From assembly GCA_009776345.1 (NCBI GenBank), contig WRLS01000013.1, positions 1 through 21,521 on the forward strand: a stretch of 21,521 nt of DNA. Direction: 5' to 3'. The notes beneath the pieces were generated by a model. That model worked only from the letters and a program-made list of their open reading frames with translations. It searched no databases and was not told the DNA's origin. The position numbers and the translations under genes are program-made. The DNA comes from Oscillospiraceae bacterium. Its GTDB lineage: Bacteria > Bacillota > Clostridia > Oscillospirales > Ruminococcaceae. The stretch's first letter is position 1. Each line of letters opens with the position of its first letter. This document shows positions 1 through 12,452 of the stretch, in pieces.

Positions 1-947
<947 letters not shown>

Positions 948-949
948 AA

Positions 950-1022
950 GTAGGAATTAGGAAATAGGGATTAGGAATTAGCAGTGCGAAGTGCTGCCGG
1001 TTCCATATCCTAAACCCCTAAG
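950..1022. repeat. Heptad repeat inside the 23S-5S spacer
   Basis: Directly after the 23S 3' end are four units of the TAGGAATTAGG type (950-980), a short GC-rich centre with the small dyad GCAGTGCGAAGTGCTGC, then an opposite-strand arm with CCTAAACCCCTAA. This is the arm-loop-arm plan of the heptad elements seen elsewhere in the window. It sits inside a transcribed rRNA spacer. Function is unknown. Confidence 0.6.
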
Positions 1023-1093
1023 TGTTCCAATAGTAAAATTCCCACGCTTGCGTTGTTCGATTTTGAGGGGGCAGGGGCATAATTGGTAATAGC

Positions 1094-1159
1094 AGATATA
1101 TATAGGTAGGCGCCAACTCTCTTTTAGCCGGGCGGATAAGCTCAGGTAGGCATATATCT
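1094..1159 (+). other. Possible pre-5S processing stem in the 23S-5S spacer
   Basis: AGATATAT at 1094-1101 is complementary to ATATATCT at 1152-1159, and both arms are followed or preceded by AGGTAGGC. The two arms could form a stem in the precursor between 23S and 5S. No tRNA was found in the 948-1186 spacer. This is a weak structural guess with no homology support. Confidence 0.25.
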
Positions 1160-1186
1160 AAAGACACGTTTTGTGTCCGGCTTCAA

Positions 1187-1302
<116 letters not shown>

Positions 1303-1309
1303 ACTAAAA

Positions 1310-1339
1310 GCGCTTTCGCAATGAAAGCGCCTTTTTCTT
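1310..1339 (+). terminator. Rho-independent terminator of the rRNA operon
   Basis: A perfect 8-bp stem GCGCTTTC (1310-1317) and GAAAGCGC (1323-1330) with a 5-nt loop is followed by CTTTTTCTT. It lies 8 nt past the 5S 3' end and ends the rRNA transcript before nagA. Confidence 0.9.
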
Positions 1340-1373
1340 GTTAGAATGATGTATTTAAAAATGCGGCGTTCTG

Positions 1374-1390
1374 CTAATTCCTAATCTATT
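1374..1390. repeat. Single heptad-repeat arm upstream of nagA
   Basis: The stretch CTAATTCCTAATCTATTAA is a short arm of the heptad family between the rRNA terminator and the nagA ribosome binding site. No clear promoter was recognised between 1340 and 1407. Confidence 0.4.
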
Positions 1391-1407
1391 AAGGGATGTG
1401 CATTGTT

Positions 1408-2544
1408 ATGATAATACAGTCAAAGCGCGTATGGCTTTTCGGCGGGTTTTATCCCGCGCAGATTTTGCTGTGCGGGGATAAAATCTCGCGGGTTTTGCCA
1501 TACGGTGAAATTTCCCCCTGCGAGGATTGGGGCGATAACCGCGTTGTCCCGGGGTTTATCGACACACATACCCATGGTGCTTACGGCGTGGACGCGACCT
1601 CTTCGCCGCCGGAGAGGCTTTGCGTATGGGCGAAAAAAGCCGCGGGGGAGGGCATAACCTCTTTTTTGCCCACTACAGTCACGCAAAGCGACGAAGCTTT
1701 GACGGCTGCCGCAAAAAACATCGCACAGGCAATGCGGCTCGGCGGGGAAGGCGCGCAGATACTCGGCGCGCATTTTGAAGGGCCGTACCTAAGCGAAGCA
1801 TTTAAAGGCGCGCAGTCCGGCAAGCATATCGTAAAGCCGGATATACATCAGTTTGAGCGCTGGCAGGAAGCGGCGGGCGGGGCGATAATGCTTGTCACCG
1901 TTGCCCCGGAGGAAGATGAAGATTTCGGGTTTATTAGATATTGTGCAAGTAAAGGCATCGCCGTCAGTATGGGGCATACCGCCGCTTCTTTTGATCAGGC
2001 GGTTATGGCAGGCGCGAACGGCGCGGGCGGCTTTACGCATACGCACAACGCCATGAGCGGGTACAGCCATAAATCACCCGGCGTTTTAAACGCCGCTTTG
2101 AGCTGCAGGGATATTTTCTGTGAGATTATCCCGGACGGCATCCATGTGCCTTATCCTCTGGTGCAATCGTTGTTTGCCTGTAAAGGGGAAGATTACGCCG
2201 TTGCTGTAACGGATTCACTGCTTGCAAAAGGTATGGGCGAAGGCGTGCCGGTATCGCTCGGCGGCTTGGAAGTAGAGGCAGGGCGCGGGGCGGCGTATCT
2301 AAAAGGCACCGGCACATTGGCGGGAAGCACGCTGGATTTCGCGGGGGCGCTCCGCAATCTGGTTGAATACGCAAATGTCCCGTTTACCGCCGCGCTGAAC
2401 GCCTGTACAATAAACCCCGCCCGCAGGGTTGGCATTGCAAACCGCAAGGGGAAATTGGCGGCGGGCTATGACGCGGACATTGTAGTTTTATCGGATAAAT
2501 ATGATGTAATCCAAACATATTGCCGCGGGGGGAAGTGCCTGTGA
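1408..2544 (+). CDS. nagA: N-acetylglucosamine-6-phosphate deacetylase
   Basis: This cytoplasmic amidohydrolase removes acetate from GlcNAc-6-P to give glucosamine-6-P, the entry step of amino-sugar catabolism and cell-wall recycling. Counting from the ATG at 1408 (378 aa, normal for the family), the motifs are: FIDTHTHG (H54, H56), metal ligand E124 in AHFEGPY, H190 in SMGHT, H211 and H213 in FTHTHNAMS, H246 in PDGIH and the catalytic Asp D269 in AVTDS. The C-terminus has the usual NPARRVGI...KGKLAAGYDADIVVL sequence. The upstream in-frame ATG at 1396 touches the AAGGG ribosome binding site (1391-1395), so 1408 (MIIQ...) is preferred. The last codons overlap the HAD gene, indicating an operon. 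No nagB is in the window. Confidence 0.95.
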   Translation: MIIQSKRVWLFGGFYPAQILLCGDKISRVLPYGEISPCEDWGDNRVVPGFIDTHTHGAYGVDATSSPPERLCVWAKKAAGEGITSFLPTTVTQSDEALTAAAKNIAQAMRLGGEGAQILGAHFEGPYLSEAFKGAQSGKHIVKPDIHQFERWQEAAGGAIMLVTVAPEEDEDFGFIRYCASKGIAVSMGHTAASFDQAVMAGANGAGGFTHTHNAMSGYSHKSPGVLNAALSCRDIFCEIIPDGIHVPYPLVQSLFACKGEDYAVAVTDSLLAKGMGEGVPVSLGGLEVEAGRGAAYLKGTGTLAGSTLDFAGALRNLVEYANVPFTAALNACTINPARRVGIANRKGKLAAGYDADIVVLSDKYDVIQTYCRGGKCL

Positions 2545-3179
2545 AATACTCCGCCCTGATCTTGGATATGGACGGCACGATTGTAGACAGCCTGGATGCC
2601 GTGGAAGGCGCGCTGAAAAAAGCCGGGGAAAAATGGGGGATTGCGGTTACGCCGAAGCTTTTGGATATCGCGCTGTATTCCTCAGGGGATGATTTGGGGA
2701 GGGCGGTAAATTTAAGCGGCGGGGACGAAAAAATTTTCCTTGCCGATGTGGCGCGGGCATACCACGAAATGGCGCACCTCTCAAAGCTTTTCCCCGGCAT
2801 ACGCGGGCTTCTGGAAGCTAAAATCTCTTTAGGGATTGTAACAAACGAAAACCGCACGGAACTAAGGCATAATTTCAAACGGCTGGAAATTGACGAGTCT
2901 GTTTTCGGCGGCATCTGCTGTGCCGGGGACACGCCCTTTATAAAACCGCACCCTTACCCGCTGCAATACTGCATGGGGCAAATGGGCGCGGCGCGGGAAA
3001 GCACGCTGTTTGTAGGGGACGGGCGAGCCGATTTCCTTGCGGCAAAGGCGGCGGGGGTAAGCTTCGGGGTCGCGCTTTGGGGAGTGAGGGATGTGTCCCT
3101 GTTTGAAGGCGCACAGCATTTTTTTGAAAAGCCGGGGGAGGTATTGCGCTTCGCGCAGGTTTTAGGATTTAGGTTATAG
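2541..3179 (+). CDS. HAD-superfamily phosphatase (phosphoglycolate phosphatase-like)
   Basis: The product has 212 aa from the GTG at 2541. The four HAD motifs are present: DMDGT (D9 nucleophile, D11 acid/base), T101 in IVTNEN, K135 in KPHP and GDGRAD (D160, D164). A helical cap lies between motifs I and II, as in subclass IA phosphatases acting on small phosphorylated sugars or glycolate. GTG is chosen over the ATG at 2520 because a strong GGGGGGAAG site (2526-2534) lies at the right distance and GTGA overlaps the nagA stop by 4 nt, which implies translational coupling. The substrate cannot be read from sequence; a sugar phosphate linked to amino-sugar use is a guess. The last residues (LRFAQVLGFRL) and the stop are encoded by the arm of a heptad repeat starting at 3146. 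Confidence 0.85.
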   Translation: MKYSALILDMDGTIVDSLDAVEGALKKAGEKWGIAVTPKLLDIALYSSGDDLGRAVNLSGGDEKIFLADVARAYHEMAHLSKLFPGIRGLLEAKISLGIVTNENRTELRHNFKRLEIDESVFGGICCAGDTPFIKPHPYPLQYCMGQMGAARESTLFVGDGRADFLAAKAAGVSFGVALWGVRDVSLFEGAQHFFEKPGEVLRFAQVLGFRL

Positions 3180-3257
3180 GTTTTAGGTAAAGGACGGTGC
3201 GGAAATTTTCTTCCCTTTCTAAAGCCTCATTCCTCAATCCTAAAACCTGCCGAAGGC
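3146..3257. repeat. Heptad palindromic element, copy H1
   Basis: The left boundary is GCGCTTCGCGCAGG (3146-3159). The left arm has GGATTTAGG-type units, the loop (about 3190-3215) contains GGACGGTGCGGAAATTTTC, the right arm is the reverse complement type (CCTCAATCCTAAAACC), and the right boundary is CCTGCCGAAGGC (3246-3257). The same boundary words recur at 11061-11072, 12673-12684, 11248-11261 and 12868-12881. The left arm lies inside the HAD coding sequence. Confidence 0.75.
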
Positions 3258-3652
3258 TGACGGGGTGGTTTTTTAACACGATTCCATCTTCGGTTGTTTT
3301 TCACCGCTCAAGCCGCGGAGGCTCTTCTTTGCTCGCGCAAAGAAGCAAACGCGCCGGGGAGACCCCGGACCCCCATTCCGACAAACCGCATAGCCTTGTG
3401 CCTTTCATCGCGCACGTCAAAAGCTTTGTCCTATAATCCACCCAATCACCCAGCCGAGCCGGGCTCCAGGGTTCGAACGCGAAAAAAGGTATAAGGAAAA
3501 AGGGAAATCAAAAACTTTTTCCGCTATTCTTACGTGCGCGGGCGCTTCCGGGCGCCGCTCCCTGTTTTAGGTTTGTGCCTGCTTGCCTTTGTGGTTTTGC
3601 GCTCTTTGTAGGAATATAACTTCTTGCTTCTTCCCTTACTATTTCCTAATTC
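3258..3652. other. Gene-free convergent region with repeat fragments
   Basis: No convincing gene is present. It begins with GACGGGGTGG, related to the ACCACCCCGTC block at 12969-12978. It contains a perfect 9-bp hairpin CTTCTTTGC/GCAAAGAAG (3324-3332, 3337-3345), a hairpin CCGGGG/CCCCGG (3354-3359, 3363-3368) and a GGCGC/GCGCC hairpin (3541-3545, 3552-3556), none followed by a convincing T tract. It ends with heptad units TTCCTAATTCC (about 3642-3652) that run into the end of the hybrid-kinase gene. The short ORFs here have repeat-like, low-complexity composition. Confidence 0.6.
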
Positions 3653-7696
<4,044 letters not shown>

Positions 7697-7701
7697 AAGT
7701 T

Positions 7702-9831
7702 CTATTCCTCCAGCAAGAGCCGCACCGCGGCCCCCGCGCTTTCAAAATCGCCGACAAGTATGCTGTCCAGCAGATCCTCCGCCCCGCGCATATGTGCGCC
7801 GAGTTTTTCGGCAAGGCGGTTTATCCCGTTCGCGTCCATCTCTTCAATGGCTTTCAGCAGTTCCCGCAAATCCGCTTTGGGGATATTGTCGGAAGCGCCT
7901 CTATCATCCCCCGATGAGCCGAGCGCGTCCCCCACGCATTTACAGGCATCGCTCAGCAAAGTGATAAACGCGCCGTGGTTTTCGGCTATGTAGACGCGAT
8001 CACCGCGCTTGCCCGCCGCCTCCAGCTCACGCGCCGCGCCCGACAGCGCCTCCGCGCCGATTATGGCGGCGGCGCTTTTGAACCCATGCGCGTATGTTGT
8101 GTAAAGGGCTATATCCCCCGATACAAACGCTTTTTCTATTTTACCGCGCTTTTCGGACACATCAATATAAAACGCGCGGAGGGTTTCGGTGTAAAGCTCT
8201 GGTTTACCTCCCGCCGCCGCAAGGCCCTTTGCGGTGTCAAGCCCTTCTATTTCGGGGAAAACGCGTGCGTTTTCCCGCGGTTCGGGCTGCTGTGCGGCAA
8301 TGCGTTTTTCTTCGGGGAGCCAACGGGCGAGGACGGTGTACAGGTCTTTTATCTCAATCGGCTTGGACAAAAAATCGCTGAAGCCGTTTTCCAAAAACAT
8401 ATTTTTTACGCCTGGGCCTGTATTGGCTGTCAGCGCGATTATCGGCACATATTTATAATACGGGTCGTCTTCACCCATGCCCCTTATGCGCAGGGTGGCT
8501 TCCACGCCGTCCATGACGGGCATTTTGTGATCCATAAATATAAGATCGAAGCGCGTATGGCGCAGAGCCTCAATCGCCGCCGCGCCGCCGGTTGCAACCG
8601 TTATGCGCATATTAAACGGCGCCAAAAGCCCCTGCGCCACTATAAGGTTTGTGTGTATGTCGTCCACGATGAGGATCTTGGCGTCAGGCGCGCAAAACGC
8701 GGCGGGATTTTGCCCGTTGTCCGCCAAAGCCCCCGCCCCGTTTAGGATGTCCGCAATCCCGGTGGAGTACGCGGGCATCGCAAGTATGCTCAAGGATTTG
8801 TCCGGGACGGCCTCCCCGAATTCACAGAGGATGACGATTTTTGTATTGCGGGCGAATTTGCGTATAGTCTGCGCGTTCCTTTTATACAGCGCGTAGGATA
8901 TAAAGAGGAAGGCGTACTCGTTTGCCTCCATGCTTTCATACAGGGCGGTGCCTGTGTTTACAGGCTTGCAGTCCACGCCGAGGCCGGTTATTGTACAGTA
9001 TATGGATCGTGCGTATTTTTCGCGCCTTTCAAAGACCAGCACGCTTTTTTCCTGCGGGTTTTCCACCTTCGCCAAAGGTTCGTCCGAGAGCGCCTTCTGC
9101 CCCAGCGCGACAGTAAATACACTGCCCCTGCCGTACTGCGAATTTACGGTTATATCGCCGCCCATGGCTTTTACGATGCTGTGGGTTATTGCAAGCCCGA
9201 GGCCTATGCCCTCGGACGCGCGGCAGCGTTCAAGGTCAAACTGGGAGAAGCTTGCGAACAGCTTGTCGATGTCCTCGGGTTTTATGCCGATCCCGCTGTC
9301 CTCAACCTCAAAGCGCAGTAGGATATTTCCGTCCGCGCCTGTTTTTTCCCCGGAAACAGTAAAGCACACAAAGCCTTCTTCGGTGTATTTTACGGCGTTG
9401 CTGAGTATATTCAGCACGGCTTGGCGGATGTGCGTATCGTCGCCGTGCAGTATTTTCGGGAGGCTGCTGTCCGCGTTGACGGTGAAGCGTATGGGCAGGT
9501 CTGTTGTCCGCATACGTATGATGCTGACCATGCTGTCTATCAAGGAGGCAAGCGAGTAGTCCTTTGTGACGATTTCTGTTTTGCCCGAGCCGATATCGGA
9601 AAAATCAAGTATATCGTTGACCAGCGCCAAAAGCGCCGCGCCCGCCTGTTTTATCGTAAGGATGTGTTCTGTCCTGGCATCGTGGTTTTTTTCGCGGAGC
9701 GCAAGCTCGGTTATGCCGATGATCGCGTTCATTGGCGTGCGGATCTCGTGGCTCATCCTCGCGAGGAAATCGGATTGGTAGCGGCTGTTTTGCTCGGCGG
9801 CCTCTTTTGCGCGGGCAAGCTCATCGGTCAT
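7702..9831 (-). CDS. Sensor-less hybrid histidine kinase (HisKA-HATPase-REC-REC-HPt)
   Basis: 709 aa, with no membrane segment and no PAS domain: H28 (SHEIRTPMN) comes right after a short coiled coil. HATPase motifs are NILSNAVKYT, DSGIGIK and GIGLGLAI. Residues 263-370 look like a degenerate receiver, because the acceptor position reads FLFISYAL without Asp. A normal receiver follows (about 384-505) with D434 in FMDHKMP and a KPIE lysine, then an HPt domain with H582 (AHGFKSAAAIIG) and a helical tail. Its ATG overlaps the stop of the HD-GYP gene in ATGA (9831-9828), so the two proteins are made together. I infer that it takes its input from a partner, perhaps hybrid kinase 1 or the HD-GYP receiver. 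It could be a truncated kinase, but the clean start and coupling argue for a functional gene. Confidence 0.9.
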   Translation of the reverse strand: MTDELARAKEAAEQNSRYQSDFLARMSHEIRTPMNAIIGITELALREKNHDARTEHILTIKQAGAALLALVNDILDFSDIGSGKTEIVTKDYSLASLIDSMVSIIRMRTTDLPIRFTVNADSSLPKILHGDDTHIRQAVLNILSNAVKYTEEGFVCFTVSGEKTGADGNILLRFEVEDSGIGIKPEDIDKLFASFSQFDLERCRASEGIGLGLAITHSIVKAMGGDITVNSQYGRGSVFTVALGQKALSDEPLAKVENPQEKSVLVFERREKYARSIYCTITGLGVDCKPVNTGTALYESMEANEYAFLFISYALYKRNAQTIRKFARNTKIVILCEFGEAVPDKSLSILAMPAYSTGIADILNGAGALADNGQNPAAFCAPDAKILIVDDIHTNLIVAQGLLAPFNMRITVATGGAAAIEALRHTRFDLIFMDHKMPVMDGVEATLRIRGMGEDDPYYKYVPIIALTANTGPGVKNMFLENGFSDFLSKPIEIKDLYTVLARWLPEEKRIAAQQPEPRENARVFPEIEGLDTAKGLAAAGGKPELYTETLRAFYIDVSEKRGKIEKAFVSGDIALYTTYAHGFKSAAAIIGAEALSGAARELEAAGKRGDRVYIAENHGAFITLLSDACKCVGDALGSSGDDRGASDNIPKADLRELLKAIEEMDANGINRLAEKLGAHMRGAEDLLDSILVGDFESAGAAVRLLLEE

Positions 9832-10898
9832 TTTACACCTGCCCTTTCAAACCGGTCCTCGTGTTTTAAGAAAACCTCGGCGATCAGCGGGTCAAAATGC
9901 GCGCCCAGCCCCTCCCTGATAATATCTACCGCTTCGCTGTGGGAATACGCCCTTTTATACAGGCGCACATTTGTCAGGGCGTCGTACACGTCAACAATCG
10001 CCATCAGCCGCCCCTGCAGCGGGATATCGAATTTTTCCAGCCCGTAGGGATATCCGGTGCCGTCCCATTTTTCGTGGTGGTTTTCCGCCAGGAATTCCGC
10101 GTGTTTAAGAAAATCCCTGTCGGAGGTGCTGCTCTCTATTTCCCGTATGATATCCGCGCCGGATACCGCGTGTTTTTTCATCTCCTCGAATTCCTCGGGG
10201 GTCAGCTTCCCGGGCTTGAGCAAAATTTCGTCCCTTATTGATATTTTGCCAACATCGTGGAGCTGTGAGGACATAACGAACAAATCCAGGTCCCAGGATG
10301 AAAGCTCGTCCTTATACACGCCGTTTTCGATCAGCAGTTCTACGAGCAGGCGCAGGTATCTTTGCGTGCGGATGATATGCCCGCCTGTTATATCGTCCCT
10401 GCGCTCCACCAATTCCGCCACTGTACACAGGATTGTGTTTTGCAGCTCAAGCACGGCTTTTGTCTTCTGCGCGACGATTTCCTCGAGGTTGTTTGCGTAG
10501 CGCATAAGTTCCCGCCGCTGGTCCTGTATAAGCATATGCATCTCGATATGCTTTAACAGCAGGCGGCGCGAATAGGGCTTGAAGATATAATCCACCGCGC
10601 CCAGGTCCCTGCCCTCAACCTCGCTTTCGTCGTCACTTAGGGCGCTTAAGAAAATCACCGGGATATCGGCAAAGCTTTCCGTGGCTTTCAGCATCTTGAT
10701 AACTTCGTAGCCGTTCATTTCCGGCATTTCTATATCCAGAAGGATCAGGTCCGGCCTTGTTTTTTCCAGCAGCGCAAAAAGCCTTTCCCCGGACGAGGCG
10801 GTCAGCACGTTGTAAAGCTCCATCAGCGCGCGCCTTGTGGTTGAAAGATTTGTCCTGTCGTCGTCCACTACAACGATCAGCTTGCGGTTGTCTTCCAT
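9828..10898 (-). CDS. Response regulator with HD-GYP domain (predicted c-di-GMP phosphodiesterase)
   Basis: 356 aa. An N-terminal receiver (about 6-122) has the acidic pocket VDDD, acceptor D55 in LLDIEMP and K107 in KPYS. A coiled linker (about 128-155) leads to an HD-GYP domain (about 160-350). HD-GYP residues seen are H214-D215 in LHDVGK, the HHEKWDGTGYP motif (H274, H275, G282-Y283-P284) and DVYDAL. This is the complete RpfG-like set expected for hydrolysis of cyclic di-GMP. It is the first gene of a three-gene operon with two hybrid kinases, which are the likely phosphodonors through their HPt domains. No GGDEF or DNA-binding domain is encoded nearby, so the operon output is probably c-di-GMP lowering. 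The start follows a G-rich ribosome binding site (10902-10910). Confidence 0.93.
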   Translation of the reverse strand: MEDNRKLIVVVDDDRTNLSTTRRALMELYNVLTASSGERLFALLEKTRPDLILLDIEMPEMNGYEVIKMLKATESFADIPVIFLSALSDDESEVEGRDLGAVDYIFKPYSRRLLLKHIEMHMLIQDQRRELMRYANNLEEIVAQKTKAVLELQNTILCTVAELVERRDDITGGHIIRTQRYLRLLVELLIENGVYKDELSSWDLDLFVMSSQLHDVGKISIRDEILLKPGKLTPEEFEEMKKHAVSGADIIREIESSTSDRDFLKHAEFLAENHHEKWDGTGYPYGLEKFDIPLQGRLMAIVDVYDALTNVRLYKRAYSHSEAVDIIREGLGAHFDPLIAEVFLKHEDRFERAGVK

Positions 10899-10930
10899 AA
10901 CGTCCGCCCCCGTTTCCCTGTAATGAATTT

Positions 10931-10959
10931 ATTGTAACACAAGAAGGGAGTTATAGCAA
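10931..10959 (-). promoter_or_regulatory. Sigma-70-type promoter of the signalling operon
   Basis: On the minus strand, TTGCTA (10954-10959), a 17-bp spacer and TACAAT (10931-10936, 5 of 6 consensus) lie about 33 nt upstream of the HD-GYP ATG. The heptad element H2 begins only 2 bp further upstream (10962). Confidence 0.65.
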
Positions 10960-10961
10960 CA

Positions 10962-11072
10962 GCGCTACGCGCAGGATTGAGGATTGAGGTTATAGGTTTT
11001 AGGGAAGGGCGGTGCTTTTAGTTTCTTCCTTTCCTAAAACCTCAATCCTCAAACCTCAATCCTGCCGAAGGC
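10962..11072. repeat. Heptad palindromic element, copy H2
   Basis: The left boundary is GCGCTACGCGCAGG (10962-10975). The left arm has GGATTGA units and a GGTTATAGG block, the loop contains GGGCGGTGCTTTTAG, the right arm has CCTCAATCC and CCTAAAACC units, and the right boundary is CCTGCCGAAGGC (11061-11072). It shares plan and boundary words with H1 and H3 and abuts the nested palindromic element A. Confidence 0.8.
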
Positions 11073-11249
11073 AAAACACCCGTCACCGCGACGAACAAGT
11101 CGTCACGGTGCCACCCTCTTTAAAAAAGAGGGTAAGGCTACAATAAGATTTATTCTTTCATTAGAAGGCGCAAAGCAATTTTAGGACGTACCCTCTTTTT
11201 TAAAGAGGGTGGCGCGAAGCGATTTATCGCTTCGTGACGGGTGTTTTGC
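11071..11249. repeat. Nested palindromic element, copy A (179 bp)
   Basis: The outer inverted repeat is GCAAAACACCCGTCA (11071-11085) and TGACGGGTGTTTTGC (11235-11249), perfect over 15 bp. Inside, in order: hairpin I around CGAC-gaacaa-GTCG; hairpin II ACCCTCTTT-aaa-AAAGAGGGT (11113-11133); a conserved AT-rich middle; hairpin III with the same arms (11190-11210); and hairpin IV CGAAGCG/CGCTTCG (11215-11221, 11228-11234). A second copy lies at 12683-12870 in the same orientation. No ORF. It may be a non-autonomous mobile element or a structured RNA. Confidence 0.85.
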
Positions 11250-11412
11250 GCTTCGCGCAGGTTTTAGGATTTAGGTTTTAGGGTAGGGGCGGCCCCATGT
11301 GGCCGCCCGCATTGTACAATGCGATACGGTAATTTGCGGGCGGGCACGCGGGCCCGCCCCTACATCCCTTCCTAAAACCTCAATCCTAAAACCTCAATCC
11401 TGCGCGGAGCGC
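11248..11412. repeat. Heptad element H4 with a cloverleaf element in its loop
   Basis: The left boundary and arm GCGCTTCGCGCAGG plus TTTTAGGATTTAGG units (11248-11282) and a right arm with CCTAAAACC and CCTCAATCC units (11364-11400) flank the GTAGGGG...CCCCTAC element at 11283-11363. The right end GCGCGGAGCGC lies inside the CDF gene, so the CDF stop codon (11394-11396) is in the repeat. Confidence 0.7.
11283..11363. repeat. Cloverleaf-like palindromic element, copy C1 (81 bp)
   Basis: The ends GTAGGGGCGG and CCGCCCCTAC are inverted repeats. Internal stems are a GC hairpin GGGCGGCC/GGCCGCCC (11287-11305), the perfect palindrome GCATTGTACAATGC (11309-11322) and a second GC hairpin GCGGGCGGGC/GCCCGC (about 11336-11357). 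Copy C2 (12890-12965) has the same three-stem plan with different sequence. It lies just downstream of the CDF stop and could also act as a 3' stem-loop. Confidence 0.75.
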
Positions 11413-12290
11413 TGCGCCGGATTCACATGTACCATGCAGTGCTTCACCTCGGGCATTTCGCTTTCGATTGCGTCATGGACCTGCTGCGCGGTTTCGTGCG
11501 CCTCGTCCAAGCTCACAGAGCTGTCTACGCCTATCTCAAGATCCACGAAAACCCTGTCGCCGAAAAGGCGGGTGCGCAGGGAATCAACGCTCAAAACGCC
11601 TTTGTGTGTTTCTGCGATTTCGCGGATGCGCGCCTCGGCTGTATCGCCGCAGGACCTGTCGGTCATCTTGCCCATGGCGTCGGAAAAAATGTCCCACGCG
11701 GCTTTCAGGATAAACGCGCAGATCACAAGGCAGGCAAGCGGGTCCAAAATCGGCAAGCCCAGCCTTGCGCCCAAAATCCCGATAAAGCTGCCGATTGACG
11801 AAAGCCCGTCGGTACGGTGGTGCCACGCGTCCGCCATCATCGCGCCGGAGTTTACTTTTTTCGCCGCCGCCCGTGTGAACCAGTACATCCACTCCTTTGC
11901 GCCGATTGACAGGACAGCCGCCGCCAGCGCCAAAATCCCCGGTGCCTGCAATTCCCCGGACATCCCGCTCACGACCCTTTGCACGCCGTCGTAGCCGATC
12001 CAAAGCCCGGTCGCGCATAAAATCACGGAGAGCAAAACCGCCGCGACACATTCCATGCGCTCATGCCCGTAGGGATGCTCCTTGTCCGGCGCCATGCCGG
12101 ACATACGCACTCCGACCATCACGATAAAAGTCGTGAATACATCGGAGAAGGTATGTACCGCGTCCGATACCATTGCGGCGGAATTTGCCAGCATCCCCGC
12201 CGCCAGCTTGAGCAGCGCCAGTACGGCGTTTACAACGATTGTGCTCCATGATACCCGCATTGCGAGCCGCTGTTTATCCTGTGTTCCCAT
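11394..12290 (-). CDS. Cation diffusion facilitator (CDF) family metal exporter
   Basis: 298 aa from the ATG at 12290: an inner-membrane divalent-cation/proton antiporter. The six-helix domain (about 10-205) carries the site-A tetrad as H46xxxD50 in TM2 (SDAVHTFSD) and H157xxxD161 in TM5 (ADAWHHRTDGLSS), plus the family motif HPYGHERME after TM2. A cytoplasmic C-terminal dimerisation domain follows (about 215-290) with HCMVHVNP. HxxxD in both helices fits Zn/Co/Ni-type transport better than Mn, but specificity is an inference. The start at 12290 is preferred over the ATG at 12335 because GGGGGG (about 12299-12304) lies 8 nt upstream and typical proteins begin there. It is monocistronic, with a structured leader that may sense metal. 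The final AQD and TGA come from GCGCAGGATTGA of a heptad repeat. Confidence 0.9.
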   Translation of the reverse strand: MGTQDKQRLAMRVSWSTIVVNAVLALLKLAAGMLANSAAMVSDAVHTFSDVFTTFIVMVGVRMSGMAPDKEHPYGHERMECVAAVLLSVILCATGLWIGYDGVQRVVSGMSGELQAPGILALAAAVLSIGAKEWMYWFTRAAAKKVNSGAMMADAWHHRTDGLSSIGSFIGILGARLGLPILDPLACLVICAFILKAAWDIFSDAMGKMTDRSCGDTAEARIREIAETHKGVLSVDSLRTRLFGDRVFVDLEIGVDSSVSLDEAHETAQQVHDAIESEMPEVKHCMVHVNPAQRSAQD

Positions 12291-12306
12291 CTTACGTTCC
12301 CCCCTA

Positions 12307-12408
12307 ATACTAATCTCCGTTAGAAATGAGGACAAAAAATCTTCGCAAAACCCATAACCGAAAGCTTTTGCTCGATTTTTTGTCTATTTCTTAAACGGAT
12401 ATTAGTAT
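12307..12408. mobile_element. MITE-like long hairpin in the CDF leader (102 bp)
   Basis: ATACTAAT at 12307-12314 is repeated inverted as ATTAGTAT at 12401-12408. Pairing continues inward through TCCGTT/AACGGA, AGAAAT/ATTTCT and a perfect 11-bp GACAAAAAATC/GATTTTTTGTC, giving arms of about 45 nt with small mismatches. The ends carry TA, as expected for TA-targeting (IS630/Tc1-like) non-autonomous elements. The termini do not match the IS630 copy at 15853-17089. No ORF. It lies between the leader terminator and the CDF ribosome binding site. Confidence 0.65.
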
Positions 12409-12409
12409 G

Positions 12410-12452
12410 AAATAAAAATACACCTGCGGGACAAAACTGTCCCGCAGGTGTA
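12410..12452 (-). terminator. Intrinsic terminator in the CDF 5' leader
   Basis: A perfect 15-bp stem TACACCTGCGGGACA (12452-12438) and TGTCCCGCAGGTGTA (12433-12419), loop GTTT, is followed on the minus strand by TTTTTATTT (12418-12410). It lies about 75 nt after the predicted transcription start and before the CDF gene, so read-through must be controlled, or the transcript is a small RNA. Confidence 0.9.

Noticed and set aside
2520..2540. ATG at 2520 as the HAD start
   Set aside because: It lies deep in nagA without a ribosome binding site; the GTG at 2541 has an excellent site and the typical N-terminus.
3450..3485. tRNA-like T-loop (GGGTTCGAAC)
   Set aside because: No matching acceptor, D or anticodon stems on either strand; probably part of a repeat.
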